DNA of 32,634 nt from the NCBI GenBank assembly GCA_038327685.1, contig JBBQLH010000049.1:1-32634 (forward strand), read 5' to 3'. This stretch comes from DASQFQ01 sp038327685 (lineage in GTDB: Bacteria; Actinomycetota; Thermoleophilia; Solirubrobacterales; Solirubrobacteraceae). The position numbers and the translations under genes were made by a program. Position 1 is the stretch's first letter; every line of letters starts with the position of its first letter. The notes beneath the pieces are model-generated. The model did not search any database and was not told where the DNA came from. It was given only the letters and a program-made list of their open reading frames with translations. Shown here piece by piece: positions 1 through 8,428 of the stretch.

Positions 1-1
1 C

Positions 2-427
2 GGCTACTTCGGTCAGGAGCTCGTGAACTACATGTCGCGCGACGACGTGGCGGCGAGCCGCTGGTACCTCGATCACGCCGAGCCTCGGGCGAGCCTGACC
101 TCGATCGCCCCGAACTTCCCCGAGCGTCTCAACGCCCGCTATGCGTCCCACCTGGAGACGCCGCCCGCTTTCGTGACCGAACCGGGTTACCGGCCGCACC
201 TTCTCGGCGCCGCCGATGTGCCGTCGCTCGAGGCGCTCTTGCGGCGCGACAACTCCCCGCAGCGCTTCGTCGCGATCAGCCCGAGCCAGGAGCGCTACGT
301 GCGCTTCCACGGGCTCGCGCCGCCCGGCTCGCTCGCGCGCATCGCAGATGCGCTGCGCGCGTCGCACGACTTCGAGTTGGTCTACGAGCGGGGATCGGCG
401 GCCATCTTCCTGTACAGGCCACGCTGA
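2..427 (+). CDS. C-terminal end of a membrane glycosyltransferase-like protein (partial)
   Basis: The frame is open from the first bases of the window to TGA at 425-427, so the gene begins upstream. An internal GTG at 23 is not convincing as a start because coding sequence continues above it. The visible part is about 141 residues, soluble, with no membrane segment, and ends in a pattern (FELVYERGSAAIFLYRP) that I associate with the extracytoplasmic C-terminal domain of actinobacterial GT39/ArnT-like polytopic glycosyltransferases. These transfer sugars from polyprenyl-phosphate donors. The assignment rests on the tail pattern and the polysaccharide context only. The next gene starts right after the stop, so the two are probably co-transcribed. 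Confidence 0.55.
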   Translation, partial: GYFGQELVNYMSRDDVAASRWYLDHAEPRASLTSIAPNFPERLNARYASHLETPPAFVTEPGYRPHLLGAADVPSLEALLRRDNSPQRFVAISPSQERYVRFHGLAPPGSLARIADALRASHDFELVYERGSAAIFLYRPR

Positions 428-753
428 TGCGCCGGGTCCTGCTCATCGTCGCCGCCGGCGCGTGCCTCCTCGCGCCGGCGACCGTGCTCCTCGAGGTGCT
501 GCTCGAACCCCTGCGCGTGAGCGCGACGCTGATCCTCTTCTGCCTCGGGCCCGGCGCGGCCGTGTTGCCGCTCCTCGCGCCGCGGCGTCAAAGCGCCGAA
601 CTGGGCCTGGTCCTCGCCACGAGCCTCGCAATCGCGACCGTCCTCGCGCTGGTGATGCTCCTGCTGCGCGCTTGGGCTCCCGGCGCAATGACGTTCCTGC
701 TCGCGGCGGCCTGCCTCCCGGCGGTCGCCGCGCAGCTCCGGACGCGCACGTGA
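427..753 (+). CDS. Small hydrophobic membrane protein
   Basis: This 108-residue protein starts at ATG 427, sharing one base with the TGA of the preceding gene (TGATG overlap), which implies translational coupling. It has about three hydrophobic segments, around residues 3-22, 35-52 and 59-104, the last perhaps two helices. A short polar loop containing RRQSAE lies between the second and third. No catalytic motif is visible. It may be an accessory subunit or a detached membrane portion of the upstream glycosyltransferase system. Family not recognised. Confidence 0.6.
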   Translation: MRRVLLIVAAGACLLAPATVLLEVLLEPLRVSATLILFCLGPGAAVLPLLAPRRQSAELGLVLATSLAIATVLALVMLLLRAWAPGAMTFLLAAACLPAVAAQLRTRT

Positions 754-773
754 CCTAGAGCGCTACGTGCGCG

Positions 774-1019
774 TCAGCCCGTCGTCGGCTCGCCGCGGCC
801 GTGGCAGAGCTCGGTCAGGGCACGGCCCGCCACACCGGTCAGGCCAGGCTCCGCTCGGACGCTCACGGTCCGGCCGCAGCGACGGCAAACGGCTGTGCGC
901 GCCAACGCCTTCTCGCCGCGTGGCGCGACCCAGTCCTCCATCACATGCCCACGCTCCTGCACCGCCGCGACAGCGATCCGGCACATTTCGCCGAGGCCGT
1001 TCGTATCCTGCCCAGCCAT
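774..1019 (-). CDS. Small Cys-containing hypothetical protein
   Basis: This 81-residue reading frame has an ATG at 1019. It carries GHVMEDW in the middle and then CRRCGRTVSV followed by PGLTGVAG and a further Cys (ELCHG). The CxxC plus a later Cys/His looks like a small zinc-ribbon or rubredoxin-like knuckle. I have an impression of similar short proteins in Solirubrobacterales but cannot name a family. It sits alone between the first operon and the reverse-strand glycosyltransferase, on the same strand as the latter. Overlapping frames on the other strand are Arg/Pro/Ala-rich shadows without motifs. Confidence 0.5.
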   Translation of the reverse strand: MAGQDTNGLGEMCRIAVAAVQERGHVMEDWVAPRGEKALARTAVCRRCGRTVSVRAEPGLTGVAGRALTELCHGRGEPTTG

Positions 1020-1077
1020 GTCCCAGGCACTCTAGCCAATGAGAGTTAGACTGTTCAGGGTTTGTTGAGTAGATTGA

Positions 1078-1842
1078 TCAAGGTTTGTCGAGCGCTACTA
1101 CTGCTACTGGCTGTTCGCCGTTTGCTTCTGCTGTCGTTGTCGCCGCGATCACGACGGAGCGCTCCCGCAGGATCGCCCGCAGCACTCGCCAGCCGTCCCG
1201 CATCGGTTTGAGGTTGCTCTGACCGTGTAGGCGGGCCAGCTCGAAGCTGGGCACTTCGGTGACCCGGAGCCCGGTCTTGGCCGAGCGGATGCTGAAGATG
1301 GTTTCCACCTCGAACCCGGCGCAGTCGAGCGACAGGCTCGCCAAACTCCCTCGCCAGCCGGCGTTAAACCCGTAGCACAGGTCGCTGTACCGGGTGCCGT
1401 AGATGCGGTTGACTAGAACGCAGAATCCTCGGTTGCCGGCGCGCCGGAAAGGGCTGATGTCGGCGCTGCCTCCGCCGTGGAGAAACCGTGACCCCTTGAC
1501 GAAGGCGGCCCCCTCCATCAAGGCGTCGACGAAGCGAGGGATCTCGCGTCCGTCGGTCGAGCCGTCGGCGTCGATCATCACGACGGCGTCGCCCGTGCAG
1601 GCCGCGAGCCCAGCGACCAGCGCATCGCCCTTGCCCTTCCCGGGCTGGCGCACGATCCGGATGTCCGGGCGGGCGCCGCGGGCGACATCAACCGTCCCGT
1701 CCGTCGAGCCACCGTCCACGACGACGACCTCGAACATGTCATCGGGCAGCGTCGAGAGGACGTGCTTGATGTTCTTCGCCTCGTTGAGCGTTGGAATGAC
1801 TACGCTCACGCGCGGACGCCCCGCGCCGGAGCTTCCGTCCAT
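1078..1842 (-). CDS. Family 2 glycosyltransferase (dolichyl-phosphate-sugar synthase-like)
   Basis: The 254-residue protein has a GT-A fold start (RVSVVIPTLNEAKNI at about residues 11-25), the nucleotide-binding VVVDGGSTDGT, a GKGDAL segment and the metal-binding DADGS. It resembles the DPM1/DPG synthase-like subgroup, which moves a hexose from a nucleotide sugar to a polyprenyl phosphate on the inner membrane face. No C-terminal membrane helices are obvious, so it is the short soluble type. The start ATG at 1842 places the first strand about ten residues in, as usual for the family. It is divergent from the operon that starts at 2152 and may supply the lipid-linked sugar donor used by the partial membrane glycosyltransferase at the window start. 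Confidence 0.85.
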   Translation of the reverse strand: MDGSSGAGRPRVSVVIPTLNEAKNIKHVLSTLPDDMFEVVVVDGGSTDGTVDVARGARPDIRIVRQPGKGKGDALVAGLAACTGDAVVMIDADGSTDGREIPRFVDALMEGAAFVKGSRFLHGGGSADISPFRRAGNRGFCVLVNRIYGTRYSDLCYGFNAGWRGSLASLSLDCAGFEVETIFSIRSAKTGLRVTEVPSFELARLHGQSNLKPMRDGWRVLRAILRERSVVIAATTTAEANGEQPVAVVALDKP

Positions 1843-2151
1843 GGTTCTGCCCCCTCAATGTTCCGCGACCGCTGAGGACCGTAGACCTATCTTCAATGCA
1901 CAGCAAGCCGCCGAACGCAGCGGGCTCGCGGCCCCAGCCACTCCAAAATAGACCGGTTGCTGGTTGGTCACCACGCGGACCAGCGGCGATGCCTGAGTGG
2001 TTACGGCTCAGCGATGCGGCCGCCGCTGAACGCGACGGCGGTCAGGAACGCGAGCCTCGTCGGCTAGGATCAGTGCCGGCTCGATCCGGGCCGGGTCGGG
2101 AAAAATTGGCGCGGTGCGCTTCGTCGCCCCCGGCTAGAGTCGGCGCCTGAC
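1843..2151. other. Divergent intergenic region between two glycosyltransferase genes
   Basis: These 309 bases separate the reverse GT2 gene from the forward operon and must hold both promoters. The short open frames here lack motifs and are probably shadows. I could not pick out confident -35/-10 boxes. The sequence just before ATG 2152 (CGGCGCCTGAC) has no strong Shine-Dalgarno. Confidence 0.4.
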
Positions 2152-3075
2152 ATGACGACCTCGGTCGTGATCTGCGCGTACGCAGACGAGCGCTGGGATG
2201 ACTTGGTGGGCGCCGTCGAGTCCGTCCGCCGCCAATCCGCCGCTCCGCTTGAGGTGATCGTCGCGGTCGACCACAATCCGCGCCTGTTCGAGCGCGCCCG
2301 CGCCAGCCTGGCGGGGGTCAAGGTGGTCGAGAACCGAGAGGCGCGGGGCCTTTCGGGTGCTCGCAACAGCGGAATCGCCGCGACGCGAGGAGACGTGGTG
2401 GCGTTCCTCGACGACGATGCGGCGGCCGAGCCCGAGTGGCTCGCCCGCCTCGGAGCGCTCTACCACGATCCGCACGTGCTCGGGGTCGGCGGCGCGATCG
2501 ACCCGCGTTGGCTTGCCGGGCGGCCCAGCGGCTTCCCACGCGCGTTCGACTGGGTCGTGGGGTGCACCTACGAGGGCATGCCGAGCGTCCTGAGTCCGGT
2601 GCGCAACCTCATCGGCGCCAACATGTCGATACGGCGCGAGGTGTTCGAGCGTGTGGGCGGTTTCCGCTCCGGGATCGGCCGCGTCGGCCGGCTTCCGGTC
2701 GGTTGCGAGGAGACCGAGCTGTGCATCCGCGCGCAGCAGAAGCTGCCCGGCGGAGTGTTCATCTACGAACCACGCGCGCGGGTCGAGCACTCCGTGCCCG
2801 CCGGCCGTGCGACCTGGGGCTACTTCTGCCGCCGCTGCTTCGCGGAGGGCCTCTCCAAGGCGCAGGTGACGGCCTGGACCGGACGCCACGACGCCCTTGC
2901 CTCGGAGCGGTCCTATGTCCGGCGCACTATTCCGGCGGCGGTGCGGCGCGGCCTGGGCGACGCCCTGCGAGGAGACGCGAGCGGCTTGATCCGCGCTGCG
3001 GCGCTCGTCGCCGGGCTCGCGATCACGTCGTCGGGCTACCTCACAGGAGAGGTGAGGCGACGTGCAGGGCGATGA
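2152..3075 (+). CDS. Family 2 glycosyltransferase
   Basis: The 307-residue protein begins with SVVICAYADERWDDL (GT2 N-terminal strand and first loop), then NREARGLSGARNSGI, the metal-binding DDD triad at about residues 87-89 (VVAFLDDDAAAEPEW) and GANMSIRREVFERVGGF. The acceptor-side segment GCEETELCIRA holds the likely catalytic base region. A C-terminal hydrophobic stretch around residues 282-297 may be amphipathic or membrane-associated. It is the first gene of the 2152-6355 operon and overlaps the flippase start by 14 bases. Donor and acceptor sugars cannot be inferred. Cytoplasmic, inner membrane face. Confidence 0.88.
   Translation: MTTSVVICAYADERWDDLVGAVESVRRQSAAPLEVIVAVDHNPRLFERARASLAGVKVVENREARGLSGARNSGIAATRGDVVAFLDDDAAAEPEWLARLGALYHDPHVLGVGGAIDPRWLAGRPSGFPRAFDWVVGCTYEGMPSVLSPVRNLIGANMSIRREVFERVGGFRSGIGRVGRLPVGCEETELCIRAQQKLPGGVFIYEPRARVEHSVPAGRATWGYFCRRCFAEGLSKAQVTAWTGRHDALASERSYVRRTIPAAVRRGLGDALRGDASGLIRAAALVAGLAITSSGYLTGEVRRRAGR
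3045..3058 (+). promoter_or_regulatory. Ribosome binding site of the flippase gene
   Basis: An AGGAGAGGTGAGG tract lies inside the 3' end of the preceding gene, a few bases before GTG 3062. It supports GTG 3062 as the start and shows the two genes are translationally linked. GTG 3080 is a less well placed in-frame alternative. Confidence 0.5.
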
Positions 3076-4357
3076 CGCCGTGGCTCGCACGCCGCTGGGC
3101 CCGCGGGACGCCGGCCGCCGGCTGCTCGAGCACGTCCAGACGCCTCTCCATCGGGACGGGTACGCGCTCGCGGCAAACGCGGCCTTCACCGCGGCTACTG
3201 GCTTTGTCTACTGGATCGTGGCCGCGCGGACCTACAGCGCGCACGCGGTGGGGGTCAACTCCGCGCTGATCTCGAGCATGATGTTCGTCGCCGGCATCGC
3301 GAGCCTGAATCTCCCCAACCTCGTGGTCCGCTTCCTGCCGCAGGCCGGCAGCCGCACGCCCTGGCTCATCGGGTGGTCCTACGCGGCGTCGGCAACGGTC
3401 GCCGCCGCCGCGGTCGCCATCTTCCTCGTCGGCGTCGGGGGATGGGCCCCGAAGCTGAGCTTCCTGCACTCCGACGCCGCTCTGCAGGCCTGGTTTCTCT
3501 TCTCCACGCTGGCCTGGTGCCTGTTCGTGATCCAGGACAGCGTCCTCACCGCGCTCGGCAAGGCGATCTGGGTTCCGATCGAAAACGCGGTCTTCTCGCT
3601 CCTGAAGCTGGGGCTGCTGGCGGCCCTGGTCACGCTCGTACCGACGTACGGGATCTTCGTCTCGTGGACGGTCGCGATGCTGGTCTCGGTCGTAGGCGTG
3701 AACCTGGTGATCTTCGCGCGGCTTACCAGGCCGGCGTCGCGGCGGCCCGCGCACGCCGACCTCGCGTTCCGGGATCGTGCGTTCGCACGCTACTTCGCGG
3801 CCGACTACGTCTGCTCGATCGCGTGGCTCTCGGCCGCCAACCTGATGCCGGTCATCGTCACCGCAGTCGCGGGGGCGACCGTCAACGCCTACTACGCGCT
3901 CGCGTGGGCCGTATCGGTGCCGATGTACGCCTTCGTGGCGAGCATCGGAACGTCGCTCGTCCTCCATGGCACCAACGACCCCGAGTCTCTGCCCGAACTG
4001 ACGCGCAAGGCGGCCAGGCAAGGGGTCGCGGTGCTCGTTCCGGGCGTAACGCTCGTCCTCGTCCTCGCCGGCCTCGCGCTGTCTCTCTTCGGCGAGGCGT
4101 ACGAGCGTGAGGGCACGACGCTGCTCCGGCTGCTCGCCCTCGGGTCCATCCCGTACCTCGTGATCGCGCTCTCGGTCAGCGTTGCCCGCGTCCGACGGTC
4201 GATGCGCCGGGCGGTCATCGCGCTCGCCGCACAGGCGATGCTGACGCTTAGCCTGAGCGCACCGCTGATCCACGCGCTCGACGTCACGGGAGCGGGCGTC
4301 GCGTGGCTGGCGAGCCAGTGCGTGGTCGCGGCGGGACTGCTGGCGACACGCAGATGA
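3062..4357 (+). CDS. Polysaccharide (oligosaccharide-lipid) flippase, Wzx/MATE-like
   Basis: The 431-residue protein is highly hydrophobic with about 12 predicted membrane segments. It starts with an amphipathic stretch and AANAAFTAATGFVYWIVAAR, the typical first helix of the polysaccharide transport (PST/RfbX) family. Family members flip undecaprenyl-linked repeat units across the cytoplasmic membrane. Length matches the usual 400-480 residues. It overlaps the upstream GT2 by 14 bases, and the next gene starts in its stop codon (ATGA at 4354-4357). It is therefore the export step of this operon. Confidence 0.85.
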   Translation: MQGDDAVARTPLGPRDAGRRLLEHVQTPLHRDGYALAANAAFTAATGFVYWIVAARTYSAHAVGVNSALISSMMFVAGIASLNLPNLVVRFLPQAGSRTPWLIGWSYAASATVAAAAVAIFLVGVGGWAPKLSFLHSDAALQAWFLFSTLAWCLFVIQDSVLTALGKAIWVPIENAVFSLLKLGLLAALVTLVPTYGIFVSWTVAMLVSVVGVNLVIFARLTRPASRRPAHADLAFRDRAFARYFAADYVCSIAWLSAANLMPVIVTAVAGATVNAYYALAWAVSVPMYAFVASIGTSLVLHGTNDPESLPELTRKAARQGVAVLVPGVTLVLVLAGLALSLFGEAYEREGTTLLRLLALGSIPYLVIALSVSVARVRRSMRRAVIALAAQAMLTLSLSAPLIHALDVTGAGVAWLASQCVVAAGLLATRR

Positions 4358-5580
4358 GAAGAGTCGACGCGGGCGTGCGCTTTCCGCTCCGCGTGCTCGA
4401 GCTCGAGCTGAGCGAGCCGGTGGCCGCAATCGCCGCGACCGCTGGCGGACGCTCCTACCGGGGCGTCCAGCTGCTGGTGCGCCGGCACGGACAGCCCCTC
4501 GGCACGGTGCAGATCGACTTCGATGGCGACGGCGTGGCCGCCGACGTCGTCGCCGATGTCGTGCGCAGAGAGCTCGCCGGCGCGCTCGCCGCGGCACCAG
4601 AGCCCCCCGCCCGGCCCACCGGCGTCGCGGCGCGGCCGGTGACCGTCGTCATCGCGACCCGCGACCGCCCGGACCTGCTGCGCCCCTGCCTCGACTCGGT
4701 CCTGGCTTCCGAGTACCCCGACTACGAGGTCATCGTGGTCGACAACGCGCCCGAGCGGGGGGGAACCGCTGCGCTGCTCTCCCAGCGCTACGGCGACGAG
4801 GCGCGGGTGCGCATCCTTGCCGAGCCGCGCGCCGGCGCGGGCCGGGCGCGGGCGTCCGGCCTCGCGGCGGCGGCAGGGGAGATCGTCGCGTTCGTCGACG
4901 ATGACGTGGTAGTCGACCCGCTGTGGCTGAGCGCGATCGCCGGCGCCTTCATCGCCACCGACCGTGTCGCCGCGGTGACGACGCTCATCCTGCCCAGGGA
5001 GCTCGAGACGCCGGCCCAGGTGTGGCTGGAGCAGTTCGGGGGTTTCGGCAAGGGGTTCCGCCGGCAGGTGTTCGATCTTGACGAGCATCGACCGCCGGAC
5101 GCGCTCTATCCCTATTCGCCTGGGGTCTATGGCTCAGGGGCGAGCATGGCCTTTCGCACGGAGGTGCTGCGACAGCTGGGCGGCTTCGATCCGCGGCTGA
5201 CCTTCGGAGGCGAGGATCTGGACCTCTTCCTGAAGATCGTCCTGGCCGGGCGCCGCCTTGTCTACGAGCCCAACGCCATCGCCTGGCACCGGCACCCATG
5301 CGAGTACGCGTCGTTGCGGCGGACGATGTTCTCCTACGGCGCGGGGCTCACCGCCCTGATGACGAAATGGTCGGTCAGCGATCCGGCCATAGCGCGCGAC
5401 ATCGCCAGGCGACTGCCCGGTGCGCTGAGGCTTGCGCTCGATCCCGGCAGCCGCAAGAACGCGGACAAGCTCAGAGACTATCCGCGTGAGCTGACGCGGA
5501 TCGAATGCGCCGGGATGCTCGCCGGTCCCTTCCTACTCGCTCGGTCCGCGCAGAGGGCAAGGTCGCAGGGTGCACGCTGA
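4354..5580 (+). CDS. Family 2 glycosyltransferase with N-terminal extension
   Basis: I chose ATG 4354, which overlaps the flippase stop as ATGA. An in-frame start at 4303 would intrude further into the flippase. The protein is 408 residues. Residues 1-95 form a separate N-terminal domain (PLRVLELELSEP, QLLVRRHGQPLG) found in some actinobacterial glycosyltransferases, ending in a Pro/Ala linker. The GT-A domain follows with VTVVIATRDRPDLLRPCL, VIVVDNAPE and the DDD metal-binding triad at about residues 182-184. GSGASMAFRTEVLRQLGGF and GGEDLDLFLKI (acceptor/catalytic region) come after. It overlaps the deacetylase gene by 11 bases. Likely adds a sugar to the lipid-linked repeat unit. Confidence 0.88.
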   Translation: MRRVDAGVRFPLRVLELELSEPVAAIAATAGGRSYRGVQLLVRRHGQPLGTVQIDFDGDGVAADVVADVVRRELAGALAAAPEPPARPTGVAARPVTVVIATRDRPDLLRPCLDSVLASEYPDYEVIVVDNAPERGGTAALLSQRYGDEARVRILAEPRAGAGRARASGLAAAAGEIVAFVDDDVVVDPLWLSAIAGAFIATDRVAAVTTLILPRELETPAQVWLEQFGGFGKGFRRQVFDLDEHRPPDALYPYSPGVYGSGASMAFRTEVLRQLGGFDPRLTFGGEDLDLFLKIVLAGRRLVYEPNAIAWHRHPCEYASLRRTMFSYGAGLTALMTKWSVSDPAIARDIARRLPGALRLALDPGSRKNADKLRDYPRELTRIECAGMLAGPFLLARSAQRARSQGAR

Positions 5581-6355
5581 TTGCCTGCCCATCCTCGTCT
5601 ACCACGGCGTCGCGCCCTCGCCGCGGGCGGCCGCCGAGCGGTTCACCGTCAGCCTCGACGGCTTCACCCGCCATATGGATGCTCTGGCCGCGAGCCCCCG
5701 CGCGGCGCTGAGGATCAGCGAGCTCTCGGCACCACTGTCGCGAGGAGAGCCCATGTCCGCCTCCGCGGCTGCCGTGACGTTCGACGACGGCACGGCCGAC
5801 TTCTACGAACACGCCTGGCCGGTCCTGCGCGAGCGCGGGCTCACGGCGACTCTCTACGTGACGAGCGGTCTGGTCGGCGGACGCTTCGACGGCCGCCAGA
5901 TGCTCACCTGGGAGCAGCTCGAGGAGCTGCGCGACGGCGGCGTCGAGATCGGCGCGCACAGCCAGCAGCACATCGCGCTCGACGTCGTGTCCGTGGATCG
6001 GGCCGCGGGGCAACTCGTCAACAGCAAGCTCGAGCTCGAGCAGCGGCTCCATGTCGTGGTGAACAGTTTCGCGTACCCGTTCGGCTACCACACGCCGGAG
6101 CTCAAGCGGCTCGTCGCGCGCGCCGGCTACACCTCGGCCTGCGCCGTCAAGAATGCCCTCAGCCATCCGCGCGACGATCGCTTTGCCCTGGCGCGGTTCA
6201 TGCTCACGGCGGACACGACGTGCGCTCAGGTCGAGCGGCTGCTGAGCGGGGAGGGCGCACCGATGGCCTGGACAGGAGAGCGACTCCGGACGCGACTGTG
6301 GCGCGCGTATCGACGCGCGCGCGTCCTCAGTCGCGAAACCGCAGCACGCGTTTGA
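5570..6355 (+). CDS. Polysaccharide deacetylase (NodB-like, CE4)
   Basis: The 261-residue protein starts at GTG 5570 within the end of the GT2 gene. It opens with LPILVYHGV, the usual start of this family. It contains the NodB motif 1 (TFDDG, Asp72-Asp73, catalytic base and metal ligand) and motif 2 as HSQQH (His130 and His134, metal ligands). A later FAYPFGYHTPE covers the usual motif 3 region. There is no N-terminal signal peptide, so it may act in the cytoplasm or be exported another way. It removes acetyl groups from N-acetylated sugars. It ends the forward operon and its last 29 bases overlap the 3' end of the convergent gene. Confidence 0.88.
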   Translation: MHADCLPILVYHGVAPSPRAAAERFTVSLDGFTRHMDALAASPRAALRISELSAPLSRGEPMSASAAAVTFDDGTADFYEHAWPVLRERGLTATLYVTSGLVGGRFDGRQMLTWEQLEELRDGGVEIGAHSQQHIALDVVSVDRAAGQLVNSKLELEQRLHVVVNSFAYPFGYHTPELKRLVARAGYTSACAVKNALSHPRDDRFALARFMLTADTTCAQVERLLSGEGAPMAWTGERLRTRLWRAYRRARVLSRETAARV

Positions 6356-7406
6356 CCTGGTGGCGCACGAACGCGTCCGCAGCGGTCAGCGGCAAGCGCT
6401 CGAAACGGTAGCCGGAGTGCTGCTCCTCAACGGCGCCGAAGCCGAGTTTGAAGTGGGCAAGCGAAGAGGACGGTGCGGCCTCGCCCATGTGGTAGAAGAG
6501 CGCACCCGACCCGCAGGCGTCCTCGATTGCGCGCCGGTGCAGGAGCTCGTTGGCGCCGGTGCCCGCCACCACGTTCTTGTCCATCGCTCCCCTCCAATAC
6601 GTGCGGTGGGCGCCGTGGGAGAGGACGACGTTGGCGGCCGCCGCCTCGCCGGCCCGCCATGCCACCCACACCCGGCAGGCCGGGCCGAGACGTCGCGCCA
6701 CCGTCTCGAACTTGTGCCGCGGGTCGCGGACACGTGCCCGCCACTGCGCGAGGCGCAGGGGTTCGTTCTGCTGCTCGGCCCACCGGGCGACCGACATGCG
6801 ATACAGGGCGTCGAAGACGCCGATCAGCCGCCCAGTGTCATCGGACTCGACGCTCACCTGCAGTCGCTCCGCCTTTCGGCACGCCCGGCGGACACGGCTT
6901 GAGAACAAGTGCGCCGACACGTGCTCGAATCCACCGGATAGGTCGACGGTCTGGCTCGTCTGCGGAACCCGCACCACGTGTCCCGGAACGCCCGCCCGCC
7001 ACGCGCTTTCGGCTGCCGGGCTCGGCCGCACCGCCACCCGAAGAGCGCGCCGCACGGAGAGCTCAGCCGAGACGGCCGCGACGTCCGCCGCGGTCAGGGA
7101 GCCTCCGGAGCAGACGATGCCCCCCGTGCCCCATCCGTGAGGCATCGATCCCTCGATCGAAGCCGTGTCCGGAATGCGGGGCCACCGCGCGAGCGGCAGG
7201 ACGAGCTGACGACCGTCGCGCGTGCGGTAGGCGCGCGTAGCGTCCTCGTAGCGCCCGGCCGCACAGACGCAATCGAGCCAGGCCGGCGTCTGCGAGACGA
7301 GCGCGGTCGGGTCGGTCGCCAACGCCTCGCGCCACGCCTCGCGCGCCCCCGGCCCGACCGCGATCAGCTCCACGCCGCCCCCAGCACGCTGTGGACGTTC
7401 CTCCAC
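6327..7406 (-). CDS. GNAT/FemAB-like acyl- or aminoacyltransferase (Acetyltransf_6 type)
   Basis: The 359-residue protein has the two-lobe layout of FemAB/BioF2-like GNAT proteins. The N-terminal half carries SQTPAWLDCV and RQLVLPLARWPRIP. The C-terminal half carries VRRACRKAERL, FDALYRMSVARWAEQQ, a GEAAAANVVLSHGAH strand and the ANELLHRRAIEDACGSG helix before FKLGFGA. Such proteins are common in exopolysaccharide loci. The substrate is unknown. ATG 7406 overlaps the upstream kinase gene by 43 bases. GTG 7373 would reduce the overlap to 10 and is a real alternative start. It is the last gene of the reverse operon and converges with the deacetylase. Confidence 0.78.
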   Translation of the reverse strand: MEERPQRAGGGVELIAVGPGAREAWREALATDPTALVSQTPAWLDCVCAAGRYEDATRAYRTRDGRQLVLPLARWPRIPDTASIEGSMPHGWGTGGIVCSGGSLTAADVAAVSAELSVRRALRVAVRPSPAAESAWRAGVPGHVVRVPQTSQTVDLSGGFEHVSAHLFSSRVRRACRKAERLQVSVESDDTGRLIGVFDALYRMSVARWAEQQNEPLRLAQWRARVRDPRHKFETVARRLGPACRVWVAWRAGEAAAANVVLSHGAHRTYWRGAMDKNVVAGTGANELLHRRAIEDACGSGALFYHMGEAAPSSSLAHFKLGFGAVEEQHSGYRFERLPLTAADAFVRHQVKRVLRFRD

Positions 7407-8428
7407 TCCCAGAGGCGATACCGCGGCCCCGGCCGGTCGCGCTGCTGGCGCGCGTGGAGGGCCACGTGGCGCAGCCAGTACAGCAGCACCCCGTGGCGAT
7501 CAGACAGCGCGCCGCCATGGCACCAGGAGCCGTAGCGGTCGAGCAGTCGGCGCTCGCTCCCCGACCATTCGCCGCGCGTCAGCTGCCGGCTGACGATCTC
7601 GCCGAGCTCCTGGCCAGTGAGCAGGCGGCGCGTGTAGAGCAGCAGGTGCAGCACGTCGTGTAAGGGCAGCTCGCCGGAAGCCGCATCGTCCCAATCCACG
7701 ATCCCAATCGGCTTTGGGGACGCCTCCTCGACGAGCACGTTGCCGAGCCAATAGTCCCCGTGAATCCATGCCGCGGAAAACGTCCGGCCAATGACCGCGC
7801 GGTGCAGTTCGTCCCGGAGGCGCCCCAAACGCCAGCCGCGGCGCCGACGGACACCGGCGTGGCGGCTCAGGTCGTTTAGCTGCCCATCGACCCAGCGCTC
7901 GGCGAGGCTTCGGTCCACCGCCACGGATGTCGCGGTGGACCGGTGGAGGACGTGGATGCTCTCCGCGGCCGCCTCCTGAAGGCGGACCGCGGCCGCCGCC
8001 CCGTCGACCCGCTCGGCGGCCGGCCGCCCGGGCAGAGCCGCGTCGGCTCGGAACGGCTGGTCGAGCGCCGTCCCGGACGCGCACGGCCACGGGACCCGTG
8101 CGCGCCAGTCGCCAAGGCGCTCGTCGGCGTGGAGCGTCCCGAGCGCGGCGCTCTCGCGCTCGAGGCCTGCAAGCGCCGCCGCCGTCGTCGGTACCTTGAC
8201 GACCAGGCACGGCGGCTGGTCGACCGGCGCGAGCTTGATGACCGCGACGCCGGTCGACGTCAGTTCCGCGTCGGCGATGACGGAAGCGCGGGCGCAACTG
8301 GGGAGTGACTTGGCTTGGCCGGACAGGATCCGCGGCACCAGCACGCACGCGTCCGCCAGCCGTCGCCGGTCGCCCCCTGGCGTCACGATCCGCGAGGTCC
8401 TTGCCAGCGCCGGATGAGCGTGCGCCAT
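7364..8428 (-). CDS. APH-like phosphotransferase (aminoglycoside/choline kinase fold)
   Basis: The 354-residue protein has the protein-kinase-like APH fold. The catalytic loop is WIHGDYWLGNVLV (Asp as base, Asn as metal ligand) and the metal-binding Asp sits in GIVDWDDA. An N-terminal lobe strand reads PPCLVVKVP, with Lys as the probable ATP-binding lysine. It phosphorylates a small molecule or sugar; antibiotic resistance is not implied by this setting. It lies between a nucleotidyltransferase-kinase fusion and a GNAT-like gene and overlaps both. The three are probably one transcript dedicated to making or modifying an activated sugar or substituent. Confidence 0.82.
   Translation of the reverse strand: MAHAHPALARTSRIVTPGGDRRRLADACVLVPRILSGQAKSLPSCARASVIADAELTSTGVAVIKLAPVDQPPCLVVKVPTTAAALAGLERESAALGTLHADERLGDWRARVPWPCASGTALDQPFRADAALPGRPAAERVDGAAAAVRLQEAAAESIHVLHRSTATSVAVDRSLAERWVDGQLNDLSRHAGVRRRRGWRLGRLRDELHRAVIGRTFSAAWIHGDYWLGNVLVEEASPKPIGIVDWDDAASGELPLHDVLHLLLYTRRLLTGQELGEIVSRQLTRGEWSGSERRLLDRYGSWCHGGALSDRHGVLLYWLRHVALHARQQRDRPGPRYRLWEWRNVHSVLGAAWS

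Noticed and set aside
3041..4597. Long reverse-strand open frame under the flippase gene
   Set aside because: Arg/Asp/Glu-rich low-complexity composition, no motifs, and the forward strand carries a clear flippase and glycosyltransferase.
7364..8428. Aminoglycoside resistance gene
   Set aside because: The APH fold is clear, but the gene is embedded in a polysaccharide operon and the fold is shared with many sugar and small-molecule kinases.
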